Source: an uncultured Veillonella sp.
GTDB lineage: Bacteria; Bacillota; Negativicutes; Veillonellales; Veillonellaceae
Length of the DNA stretch: 48,252 nucleotides
NCBI GenBank assembly: GCA_902477915.1
Contig: CABSJA010000011.1
Coordinates: forward strand, 1 to 48,252
Direction: 5' to 3'
Part shown: positions 26,199 to 34,250 of the stretch, one piece after another
How positions within the stretch are numbered: the first letter of the stretch is position 1
Layout: every line of letters begins with the position of its first letter
Notes under the pieces: generated by a model
Seen by the model: only the letters and a program-made list of their open reading frames with translations
Told to the model about the DNA's origin: nothing
The model's database searches: none
Position numbers and translations under genes: made by a program

Positions 26199-26402
26199 AT
26201 ATATATGCGATGATTTATATTTAATCTGTATACATGTTTCATAGAAGATTGATTTGAGAGGGAAAAGGCGACAGTCCAAAAACGACTTAGCGGCCCCGCG
26301 TAGCGGGGTAGGTGGCTTTGGAGGCTTTTGGACTGTTGCCTTTTTCTACATAGTTAATGGTCTAATGAAACATGTATACATTATAAATATCGCATATATA
26401 TT
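26199..26402. mobile_element. MITE-like nested inverted-repeat element, 204 bp
   Basis: The outer ends are inverted repeats: AATATATATGCGAT begins the element and its complement ends it, and GTATACATGTTTCAT (about 26227-26242) is matched by ATGAAACATGTATAC (26365-26379). Inside, AAAAGGCGACAGTCCAAAA (26263-26281) faces TTTTGGACTGTTGCCTTTTT (26326-26345), and the centre holds CCCCGC GTA GCGGGG (26293-26307). There is no open frame for a transposase. The three-level symmetry is that of a non-autonomous mobile element or REP-type structure, or else a long structured RNA. Its right end touches the -35 box of the OPT transporter promoter. Confidence 0.7.
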
Positions 26403-26429
26403 GAAATCAGCGCTTTAACACGATAAAAT
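26401..26429 (+). promoter_or_regulatory. Promoter of the OPT transporter gene
   Basis: TTGAAA (26401-26406), 17-bp spacer, TAAAAT (26424-26429), 56 bp before the start codon. The -35 box begins in the last two bases of the inverted-repeat element. Confidence 0.6.
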
Positions 26430-26484
26430 GGAAGTAGCTTATTATATGTTTTAAGCTCTAGTTTCACAGAGGAGGTAAGTACTT

Positions 26485-28566
26485 ATGAAACATGACTTTA
26501 TGAGCCATGACCTTCATCTGCCGGAACTGACACTACGTGGGATGCTACTTGGTGCATTGATTACTGTAATTTTTACAGCATCTAACGTATATCTCGGTTT
26601 GAAGGTTGGTTTGACATTCTCGTCATCCATTCCGGCAGCCATTATTTCAATGGCAATTTTACGTTTCTTCAAGGATTCTAACGTTCTTGAAAACAACATG
26701 GTACAAACACAGGCTTCTGCAGCCGGTACTTTGTCCGCAATTATCTTTATCTTGCCAGGTCTATTAATGCTTGGTTATTGGAATGGCTTCCCATTCTGGC
26801 AAACATTCTTGCTCTGCGCATGCGGTGGTTCCCTTGGTGTGTTATTCACTATCCCATTGCGTCGTGCCATGGTAGTAAATAGTGATCTACCATATCCAGA
26901 AGGCCGTGCAGCAGCAGAAATCTTGAAGGTTGGTTCCCATAATGGTGGCCAAGGTCCTCAATCTAGCTCCGGTATGGGAGATATCGTATCCGGTGGTCTT
27001 GTAGCTGGTATTATCAGTCTTTGTGCCAATGGCTTCAAAGTGCTTGGCGACAGCATGAGTTTCTGGCTTCCTGTAGGTAGCAAAGGTATTACTCAAATTC
27101 CATTGGGCTTCTCTACAGCGTTGTTAGGTGCTGGTTACCTTATTGGTATCGCTTCTGGTATCGCTATCCTAGTTGGTGTACTCATCGCTTGGGCTGGCTT
27201 CGTACCTTACTTGACTAACATGCTTGCTCCAGATGGTGGTGCTACAGCTAAATTTGCAATGGCTGTTTGGAAATCTAAAGTTCGTTTCATCGGTGCAGGT
27301 GCTATCGGTATCGCAGCGATTTGGACTTTGATTACATTGATCAAACCTATCATCGAAGGTATGAAAATTTCTGTTAAATCCATGAACAGCAGTTCCTCTG
27401 AACGTGCGTTGCATCGTATGGATACAGATATGAGCACAAAATCTGTTATCATCGTGTTCGGTATCATCCTTTTAGGTTTAGTTCTTACATTCTGGGATTT
27501 CGTATCTGCAGTACCTATTAGCGCAGGCTTAATGTGGACACTTGTTATCGTAGGTGTTCTTGTAGCATTGCTAATCGGCTTCTTCGTAGCTGCTGCATGT
27601 GGTTACATGGCAGGCCTTATCGGTACATCTGCATCTCCAATCTCTGGTATTGGTATCTTAGCGACTATTATTTCTTCCTTAGTGGTGTACTTCATCGCTT
27701 CTGAAAATAACTTGTTCGCTACAGAAGCAGGCGTACAATTCGCTACAGCTATGGCTATCTTTATGACATCCGTAGTTATCGCCATTGCATCTATTTCTAA
27801 CGATAACTTGCAAGACTTGAAAACAGGTCAACTCGTTGGTGCTACACCTTGGCGTCAACAAATTGCGTTGTTACTTGGCTCTGTAGCTGGTGCAGTTGCA
27901 ATTGCTCCTGTTCTTAACTTGCTTTACCAAGCATATGGCTTTACAGGTGCGTTACCACGTGCTGAAATGGATCCTAATGCTGCATTATCCGCACCACAAG
28001 CAACTTTGATGACTACAATTGCTCAAGGTATCTTCAGCTCCAGCATGGATTGGAACTACATCTTGATCGGCGTTGGTGTTGGCGTAGTAGCAATCATCGT
28101 TAACTTGATTCTTAAGAGCACAACAGCTTCTTTAACATTGCCTCCATTGGCAGTTGGTATGGGTATTTACTTACCTCCAACATTGGAAGTACCTCTTATC
28201 TTAGGTTCTTTCATTAGCTACTTTGTAGGCCGTTACCTAGTAGCTCGTGCTAAAATGCGTGCTGGCGAACTCGCTGAGTACGATGTTGAACAATCTAACC
28301 GCCGTGGCGTTCTCTTCGCTTCTGGTTTGATTGTTGGTGAAAGCTTGATTGGTGTAATCATAGCTGTTATTATTGTATTGTCTGTTACAACTGGTGGTGG
28401 TGAATCTCCACTTGAATTAGTAGGTCCTGATTTTGAAAAAACAGCACAATGGTTAGGATTGCTTGCATTCATCTTCTCTGGTATCTACCTTGTTCGCCGT
28501 GTTGTAGCACACAAATTCAATAAAGAAGAAGCTTTAGCAATGAAAGCTGAGCAAGAACAACAATAA
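26485..28566 (+). CDS. OPT-family oligopeptide transporter
   Basis: A 693-residue polytopic membrane protein with about 16 hydrophobic segments. It starts with LPELTLRGMLLGALITVIF and NVYLGLKVGLTFSSSIPAAI, the defining N-terminus of the bacterial OPT family; later SALIGL-type GLIGTSASPISGIGI and the PEGRAAAEIL motif are also standard. It takes up peptides with protons; some bacterial members move metal chelates. The ribosome binding site is GGAGG. The stop is 10 bp before a secreted-protein gene, whose ribosome binding site overlaps the OPT stop, so the pair is one operon. Confidence 0.93.
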   Translation: MKHDFMSHDLHLPELTLRGMLLGALITVIFTASNVYLGLKVGLTFSSSIPAAIISMAILRFFKDSNVLENNMVQTQASAAGTLSAIIFILPGLLMLGYWNGFPFWQTFLLCACGGSLGVLFTIPLRRAMVVNSDLPYPEGRAAAEILKVGSHNGGQGPQSSSGMGDIVSGGLVAGIISLCANGFKVLGDSMSFWLPVGSKGITQIPLGFSTALLGAGYLIGIASGIAILVGVLIAWAGFVPYLTNMLAPDGGATAKFAMAVWKSKVRFIGAGAIGIAAIWTLITLIKPIIEGMKISVKSMNSSSSERALHRMDTDMSTKSVIIVFGIILLGLVLTFWDFVSAVPISAGLMWTLVIVGVLVALLIGFFVAAACGYMAGLIGTSASPISGIGILATIISSLVVYFIASENNLFATEAGVQFATAMAIFMTSVVIAIASISNDNLQDLKTGQLVGATPWRQQIALLLGSVAGAVAIAPVLNLLYQAYGFTGALPRAEMDPNAALSAPQATLMTTIAQGIFSSSMDWNYILIGVGVGVVAIIVNLILKSTTASLTLPPLAVGMGIYLPPTLEVPLILGSFISYFVGRYLVARAKMRAGELAEYDVEQSNRRGVLFASGLIVGESLIGVIIAVIIVLSVTTGGGESPLELVGPDFEKTAQWLGLLAFIFSGIYLVRRVVAHKFNKEEALAMKAEQEQQ

Positions 28567-28576
28567 GAGGTAAACA

Positions 28577-29419
28577 ATGAAATTAAAACAGTCTGTACTC
28601 ATCATGATGGCTGCTGCGTTGCCAGTGGTATCCTTCGCAGCAAGCGAAATTCCTGTAACTAAAGACACTGCTACAGTACAAGCAGCTCCAGCTGATACGA
28701 ATAAAGTAAATCGTAACGATTTAACATATCGTATTTCTAGCACTGCTACACCAGAGCAAAACCGTGCGTTACGCTCTGTAGCAACAAAAGTTGATCGCAA
28801 TGCAGTTGAAGTGGTAGCACCAAATGCGGACCGTTACATGGACCGCAAAGAGGTGGCTGTATCTCCAGTGGAATCCACTACAGATCATCTTGATCTAGTG
28901 TTCCCAACAGTTAAATCTGTTAGCCCAACTGTAGAAAAAGCAATCAATAATACTATCAAAAAATACGTTGCAAAAGTACAAAACGACGTAGAAAAATTGA
29001 ATGCCAAAGAAGCTGATAAAACAAATGTAGTAATGTACTACGATGTTAAAACAGACAAAAATGGTATTTTCAGTGTATTGATTCATACGTACACAATGCG
29101 CGACCGTGATGCGAATGGTGTCAACTATGTAAAAGGCTTCACATTCAACACTACAACAGGTCGTCAATTATCCTTGTATGACCTTGGTGGTCTTAATAAA
29201 AAAGAATTAGTGAATGCTATCGACAATAATCAAGATGTGAAAAATCAATTAGGCGGCGAAGTAAACATCGATAAAATGCCTACTGAATTCTACACAACTG
29301 ATGATTATTCCGTTGTAATGGTTTTACAACAAGACGTGGATACAATCCACAGTGCAGGTACTGTATATGTACCAGTTGGTAACTTACGTGACCGCCAAAA
29401 TGATGTAACAAAAAAATAA
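28577..29419 (+). CDS. Secreted DUF3298/RsiV-like domain protein
   Basis: A 280-residue exported protein with signal peptide MKLKQSVLIMMAAALPVVSF-A (cut near residue 21). After a linker (about 22-100) comes a domain with LVFPTVKSVSPTVEKAINN, MYYDVKTDKNGIFSVLIHTY, VNYVKGFTFNTTTGRQLSLYD and LGG. This order (helix with paired ends, strands, then 'F..tTG..lsL.DL') is that of DUF3298, found in RsiV and PdaC. There is no deacetylase domain attached and no anti-sigma TM, so it is a free-standing periplasmic copy. It is coupled to the OPT transporter, which suggests a ligand-binding or envelope role. Family assignment is moderate. Confidence 0.7.
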   Translation: MKLKQSVLIMMAAALPVVSFAASEIPVTKDTATVQAAPADTNKVNRNDLTYRISSTATPEQNRALRSVATKVDRNAVEVVAPNADRYMDRKEVAVSPVESTTDHLDLVFPTVKSVSPTVEKAINNTIKKYVAKVQNDVEKLNAKEADKTNVVMYYDVKTDKNGIFSVLIHTYTMRDRDANGVNYVKGFTFNTTTGRQLSLYDLGGLNKKELVNAIDNNQDVKNQLGGEVNIDKMPTEFYTTDDYSVVMVLQQDVDTIHSAGTVYVPVGNLRDRQNDVTKK

Positions 29420-29473
29420 TCGAACTGTGTGAATTCGATTATGTGTGTATAGTAACAGCTGTTTAATTGTGAG

Positions 29474-29506
29474 AAGAACCGCTCCTTCGGGGGCGGTTCT
29501 TTTTTG
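29474..29506 (+). terminator. Terminator of OPT operon
   Basis: AAGAACCGC TCCTTCGGGG GCGGTTCTT then T-run. Confidence 0.9.
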
Positions 29507-29550
29507 CATTATAGGTCTTATAATAGTCTTATTATACATTTTGATGGGGA

Positions 29551-29588
29551 TACAATAAAAAGCCGTGTAAGAACACGGCTTTTTATTA
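29551..29588. terminator. Terminator of the SLH gene
   Basis: AATAAAAAGCCGTGT pairs with ACACGGCTTTTTATT; T-run on the minus strand suits the leftward SLH gene. Confidence 0.85.
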
Positions 29589-29602
29589 TTGAGCTTATTT
29601 AA

Positions 29603-30985
29603 TTATTTATTTGTTGTATCGTAGTAGTTTACGCGTGGAGGCAATGGGAATTGGATTGCTGCATCCGGTTTTACTGTCTCAGGTTGTGGTAATTCTACGA
29701 CTACATTGTTTTTGAATTTCTTTTTGAAAGCTTTCACAGTGTCCTTTTGAACGGAGTCAGCTGTGATGATAAGAGCGCTTGTGTCGTCATTAGGACGGAT
29801 GGAGATGATATTACCTTTTGGCTCTTTAGCTTTGTATAAATCAAGCGCGTCGGATTGATAATCTTCAAGTTGAGCTTGATTTAATTTACCTTGAGATACT
29901 ACAAGAGTACTTTCAAGTTGTGGATCTTGAGTTTCAGAAATTGCATGAGCCACAGCATCAGCCTTTTTCTTATCTGTTAAAGAAGCATGTAATTTTCCAC
30001 CATCCCAGAAGAGGGCACCGTCTTGACGGAATTTAGTGAAGTCATTACCATAGCCTAATGTTTTGTCGATAATAGTAGCTGTTTTACTTTCTACTTGTTG
30101 TTTGAACAATGTATTGTGGAAGGCAAGTGCTTGCTCTGTTTGCGTCATGCGGTATGCAATCTCAGCTGCCTCAGCACGAGTTACATATTTTTCAGGGTTG
30201 AATAATGTGCCAGGAGCGTAGTTTGTGAAGCCAAGGTATGCAAGTTCACGAACTGCATCTTGAGCCCAAGGAGCTACGAATTTTTGGTCTCCATAAGCAA
30301 TACTATCAAGTGCTGTTGGATCCTCTGTTGTGTATCCTAAGTAGTGAATGTAGTTGTCTGCTACTACAGCAAATTCTTGGCGAGACATATATTTTTCAGG
30401 TTTATATGTGTTATCGCCATAACCGCTGATGATATTTTTGCGCGCTACAGATTCGATAGCAAGAGCGGACCAACGATCAGATGTAATATCTTTAAATTTG
30501 CTAGATAAGAAGGCTGCTGTACCATCATCTGTGATGTTGTTGAAGAGAGCAGCTACTTCTTCACGAGTCATAGGTTGGTTAGGTCGGAATGTACCGTCAG
30601 AATAACCTTTCATAAGATTTGCTTTTGTTACAGTACTGATAGAGTTGGCAGCCCAGAAATCGCTAGGTACATCGGAGAATATGTGGGCACGGATTTTTTG
30701 AATGTCTTGTGGCGTACCAATAGATGTATTTACAACCATAGGTGTAGCAGCTTTAGCGGCATCAAATTTATGAGCCTCTGCTTTAGTTGTTGCTACATTA
30801 GTAGCAGCTGTGTTTATAGTAACTGCTTGCGTAGAGGCCACTGTAGGCGCTTCAACCTTTGTAGATGCTACTGCAGTGGCAGGAGCATGAGTTGTAGTAT
30901 TTGCAGAAGCAAAACCGAAACTTGTTGCGGCTAATAATGTGCCAAGAACAAGGGCACGTAATGGGTAAGGGGTATTCTTGTACAT
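29603..30985 (-). CDS. SLH-domain envelope protein
   Basis: A 460-residue exported protein. Signal peptide to about residue 28 (TSFGFASA), then a Thr/Ala/Val-rich linker (29-100). Three S-layer-homology domains follow at about 105-165, 168-230 and 232-290 (SDVPSDFWAANSI, KGYSDGTFRPNQPMTREEVA, SGYGDNTYKPEKYMSRQEFA, NPEKYVTRAEAAEI). SLH domains bind secondary polymers or polyamine-modified peptidoglycan, tying the outer membrane down in Negativicutes. The last about 150 residues are not the porin barrel of OmpM-type proteins but a domain shared with the SLH protein next door (LFWDGGKLHASL, STLVVSQG, SALIITAD). Leftward, separately transcribed. Confidence 0.88.
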   Translation of the reverse strand: MYKNTPYPLRALVLGTLLAATSFGFASANTTTHAPATAVASTKVEAPTVASTQAVTINTAATNVATTKAEAHKFDAAKAATPMVVNTSIGTPQDIQKIRAHIFSDVPSDFWAANSISTVTKANLMKGYSDGTFRPNQPMTREEVAALFNNITDDGTAAFLSSKFKDITSDRWSALAIESVARKNIISGYGDNTYKPEKYMSRQEFAVVADNYIHYLGYTTEDPTALDSIAYGDQKFVAPWAQDAVRELAYLGFTNYAPGTLFNPEKYVTRAEAAEIAYRMTQTEQALAFHNTLFKQQVESKTATIIDKTLGYGNDFTKFRQDGALFWDGGKLHASLTDKKKADAVAHAISETQDPQLESTLVVSQGKLNQAQLEDYQSDALDLYKAKEPKGNIISIRPNDDTSALIITADSVQKDTVKAFKKKFKNNVVVELPQPETVKPDAAIQFPLPPRVNYYDTTNK

Positions 30986-31104
30986 AAAAATCCTTCCTAA
31001 TTATGGTAAAGGCTAAGGCTCGATAGCCTAGAATATAAACTTTCATCAACAATAAAATCTATATTCATTATATAGCGAATAATAAGGCATGCATAGTGAT
31101 ATAA

Positions 31105-31141
31105 ACAAAGCAGCGTAATACTAAGCGTATACGCTGCCTTG
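31105..31141 (-). terminator. Terminator of the repeat SLH gene
   Basis: GCAGCGTA pairs with TACGCTGC; on the minus strand the stem is followed by TTTGTTT. Confidence 0.55.
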
Positions 31142-31161
31142 GCTAGTTGAGTGAACGCCGA

Positions 31162-32976
31162 TTAGCGTTTTACTGTCATTTTTACTTTGGAACCGAATAA
31201 TTTTGAGATTCCTTGTTGAGTTGCTTTAGATGCAGTTGTTACAACAGCGTAAAGTTGGTTGTTTTCTACATCTGGGAATGTAGCTAGAATTGTACCAGCT
31301 TTTTCGTTTTTGTTGTAATAGTTGCGGAAGTTCGCATCGATTGCATCGTATTCAGTTTGGCTGTATTGGGATGGTTCAACTACAACGTAGTTATTTACAG
31401 TGGAATCACCACGTGCTGCAAGGTTTGCTTTAACTGTGGAAATATCGCTATCTGTTTTCAAAGCTACGTGCAATTGATTGTCACGCCAGTACATTACACC
31501 GTAATCTTGGAAAGCATCTTCTGTTTTGTATGTTTTATTCAATTCAGCGAATACTTTATCTTCCAAAGCAGCTTGTTGTTTTTGATCAAGTGCTTTTAAC
31601 GTGCTGCGACGAACAGGCCGAACTGTGCGAGTAGGTTCAGTTTTTTGAGCTACTGCGGCATTTTTATTGCCCTTTACGTCTTTTTCAACTTTTTTTGCAT
31701 CAGCTTTTACGGCTTTGTCAGCTTTAGCTACATCTTTTTTAGCATCTTTGCTTACTTTGGACGCATCTTTTTCTGCTGCTGTATCAGCTTTTTTTACATC
31801 TTCTTTTACAGCTGTTTCAGCTTTTGCTTCAGTTGTAGTATGTTTTTGTGTTGCAAGGCCAGCACCATTAAGCATGCGGTTCAAGATTGTTGCCGCTTGT
31901 GCTCTTGTTACAGGTTGTTTAGGGTTGAAGTTTTCAGTCGCTCCAGATGCTACAATGCCACGTTGTGCCATGTATTGGATATCTGCTAAGTAAGCAGAGG
32001 AGATGCTAGCTTCATCTTTAAATGTTACTTTTTCTGTTTTTACAGGTGTAGAAAGATTCAATTTTTTTGCTAGGCTAGCAGCAGAAGCAACGAATTGTTC
32101 GCGGTCCATAGTTTTGCTAGGTGTGAAAGCTGTTTTAGATGTGCCTTCCATTACGCCTGCAGCACTTACTAATTTGATAGCAGAGCTAGACCAACGATCT
32201 GCTTCTACATCAGAGTAGGAAGTAGAAGCTTCTTTAGTTACAATATCAGCTAATTCTTGTTCATTTAAGTTGTGTTGTAATACTTTACCGTAAATAGCAG
32301 CAGCTTGTTCACGAGTGATTTGTGCACTAGGTTTGAATGTATTATCAGCATAACCAGAAAGGTAACCAGCTTGTGTCATTGCTTGGATAGCATCGCGAGC
32401 CCAGTTATCTTTTGTGTCAGGGTAAACGCCAGCAGGTAAGTTTTCTTTAGCTTTTACAGCTTTTTTACCTTCTACCTTAGCAGCATCTTCTTTTACATCA
32501 TTTTTAACAGATGTATCAACGCGTTTAGCGTCATTTTTTACAGAAGTGTCAACACGTTTTGCATCGTTTTTCACAGATGTATCTACACGCTTAGCATCGG
32601 CTTTAGCGGATGTATTAGCATGTTTTGCATCATGTTTTACAACTGTAGTGCCATGTTTAGCATCATTTTTTACGGATGTATCAACGCGTTTAGCGTCATT
32701 TTTAACAGATGTATCAACGCGTTTAGCATCATTTTTTACGGAAGTATCTACGCGTTTAGCGTCATTTTTTACAGATGTATCTACACGTTTAGCGTCGTTT
32801 TTTACAGATGTGTCTACACGGTGTTCATCAGCTTTAGCTGCTACTTCAGCTTTATTAGCTGTAGCAGATACTTCAGATTTTACATGAGCCGCAGTTGTTT
32901 CAGCGTGAGCCATGCCGAATGTGGAACCGAGGGCTAATGTAATAGCTAAGGATAAGGATAATTTATTTAGTTTCAT
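31162..32976 (-). CDS. SLH protein with 11-residue repeat arrays
   Basis: A 604-residue exported protein. ATG 32976 (MKLNKLSLSLAITLAL) is preferred because AAAGGAG sits 8 bp upstream; the longer frame from 32994 begins inside that site. The signal peptide is cut near AHA/E (about 25). Residues about 54-163 are ten 11-mers based on VDTSVKNDAKR. Three SLH domains follow (YADNTFKPSAQITREQAA; YSDVEADRWSSSAIKLVSAA; FNPKQPVTRAQAATILN). A second Lys/Ala/Asp-rich stretch of about four 11-mers (DVKKADTAAEK, DASKVSKDAKK) precedes a C-terminal domain (about 460-604) related to that of the neighbouring SLH protein. The arrays should be long amphipathic helices in the periplasm. Confidence 0.88.
   Translation of the reverse strand: MKLNKLSLSLAITLALGSTFGMAHAETTAAHVKSEVSATANKAEVAAKADEHRVDTSVKNDAKRVDTSVKNDAKRVDTSVKNDAKRVDTSVKNDAKRVDTSVKNDAKHGTTVVKHDAKHANTSAKADAKRVDTSVKNDAKRVDTSVKNDAKRVDTSVKNDVKEDAAKVEGKKAVKAKENLPAGVYPDTKDNWARDAIQAMTQAGYLSGYADNTFKPSAQITREQAAAIYGKVLQHNLNEQELADIVTKEASTSYSDVEADRWSSSAIKLVSAAGVMEGTSKTAFTPSKTMDREQFVASAASLAKKLNLSTPVKTEKVTFKDEASISSAYLADIQYMAQRGIVASGATENFNPKQPVTRAQAATILNRMLNGAGLATQKHTTTEAKAETAVKEDVKKADTAAEKDASKVSKDAKKDVAKADKAVKADAKKVEKDVKGNKNAAVAQKTEPTRTVRPVRRSTLKALDQKQQAALEDKVFAELNKTYKTEDAFQDYGVMYWRDNQLHVALKTDSDISTVKANLAARGDSTVNNYVVVEPSQYSQTEYDAIDANFRNYYNKNEKAGTILATFPDVENNQLYAVVTTASKATQQGISKLFGSKVKMTVKR
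32488..32817 (-). repeat. Ten 33-bp tandem repeats (11-residue units)
   Basis: Units run from 32817 down to 32488. Eight encode VDTSVKNDAK(R/H) or a one-residue variant. Units six and seven are GTTVVKHDAKH and ANTSAKADAKR. Identical residues are written with different synonymous codons between copies, so the array is old and kept by selection. Confidence 0.95.
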
Positions 32977-33500
32977 TGAAAAGGCTCCTTTCAAACTATA
33001 CTTATATAAAATAAATTATAACACTTTTTAAATTTATACACTACTATAAGAAAATGTAATATATAAGGATAAAAGTTACATGAATTTGAAAATTAAAGCC
33101 TATTTATATAAATATTCAATGAATTATAGGTAAATAACGATATGAGAGCCATTGGAAAATGCGAAATGATAAACATTCCCAAAATCTAGAATTTAAGGGA
33201 CTTTTACATAAATAATTTATAAATAAGAAGGCATTTGTGATAAAATGCAATGTTTGTTATTACAAAAAGTCATAACGATATGAGAAATAAAAGGGTGCAT
33301 ACTAATATAGCAATTCTTTGGACATTTTCTATATGATTAATTTATAATTATATCGATAAAGCTTTTGAATATTTATTTAAAAGCATAAGTAATGTTTCGG
33401 GCAGAAAATTATTGAAAACTTTCACTAGAATTCTTGCCATAACACATACATATCAAAATTTTTTATTAGGTTAAGTACTAGAAAAGACGAGGACGATAAT
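32977..33500. other. AT-rich divergent intergenic region
   Basis: 524 bp between the divergent SLH gene and the lut operon, with no convincing gene. It holds a 14-bp direct repeat, ATAACGATATGAGA, at 33134-33147 and 33272-33285, and a possible lut promoter with TTGGAC (33318-33323) and TATAAT (33343-33348) at a long 19-bp spacing. That would give a leader of about 150 bases. Confidence 0.5.
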
Positions 33501-34238
33501 ATGAAAATTCATCTTTTCCAACAGTGTTTGATTGACATGTTCTACCCACATGTAGGCATGGCTGGTGTAGAAGTACTTGAAAGATTAGGTTGCGAGCTCG
33601 TAGTACCTAAGAAACAAGTATGTTGTGGCCAAATGTTCACTAACTCTGGTTACAACGAAGCAGCTATGGATGCAATTAAGAATACAATCGAATGCTTCGA
33701 AAACGCTGAATATGTAGTCAGCATGTCCGGCTCTTGCGCATTTGCAATCCGTGATGAATATCATCATTTCTTGAAAGATCAACCTGAGTGGTTGGCTCGT
33801 GCAGAAAAATTGAGCGGCAAAATCTATGAATTCACTGAATTCATTACTGATGTATTGGGCGTAGAGGACGTTGGCGCACGCTTTAACGAATCCGTTACAT
33901 ACCATACTTCTTGCCACGTTACTCGTTTGATGGGCGTCAAAGAACCTCCATTCAAACTCCTTAAAAATGTTAAAGATATCAACTTGATTGAATTACCACG
34001 TGCAGACCGTTGCTGTGGTTTCGGCGGTACATTCTCCGTTAAGAACCCTGAAATTAGTGAAGTTATGACACGCGAAAAAGCATTGGAAATCGCTGGCACA
34101 GGTGCTAACGTTATTTCCGGTTCTGACCAAGCGTGCTTGATGAACATCGCTGGTATGCTTGACCGTCTTCACAAAGAAGGCGAAATCGATCGCCGTATCA
34201 AAGTAATGCATATTGCTGAAATCTTAAACTGCCGTTAA
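33501..34238 (+). CDS. lutA: LutA, lactate utilisation Fe-S subunit
   Basis: A 245-residue protein with the duplicated cysteine-rich (CCG) domain of LutA/GlpC/HdrB. The halves are at VCCGQMFTNSGY (Cys41-Cys42), SGSCAFAI, HTSCHVTRLMG and CCGFGGTFSVKN. With LutB and LutC it oxidises L-lactate to pyruvate in the cytoplasm and passes electrons onward. Length is normal. The ATG has GAGGA-type site at good spacing. The next gene begins 12 bp on. In a lactate-dependent anaerobe this is a central catabolic operon. There is no adjacent LutR or lactate permease. Confidence 0.95.
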   Translation: MKIHLFQQCLIDMFYPHVGMAGVEVLERLGCELVVPKKQVCCGQMFTNSGYNEAAMDAIKNTIECFENAEYVVSMSGSCAFAIRDEYHHFLKDQPEWLARAEKLSGKIYEFTEFITDVLGVEDVGARFNESVTYHTSCHVTRLMGVKEPPFKLLKNVKDINLIELPRADRCCGFGGTFSVKNPEISEVMTREKALEIAGTGANVISGSDQACLMNIAGMLDRLHKEGEIDRRIKVMHIAEILNCR

Positions 34239-34250
34239 GGAGGAGACGAC

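Noticed and set aside
32546..32887. Open frame on the + strand opposite the repeat SLH gene
   Set aside because: It exists only because the 33-bp repeat lacks stops in the reverse frame. It has no ribosome binding site and its protein is a mirror of the repeat.
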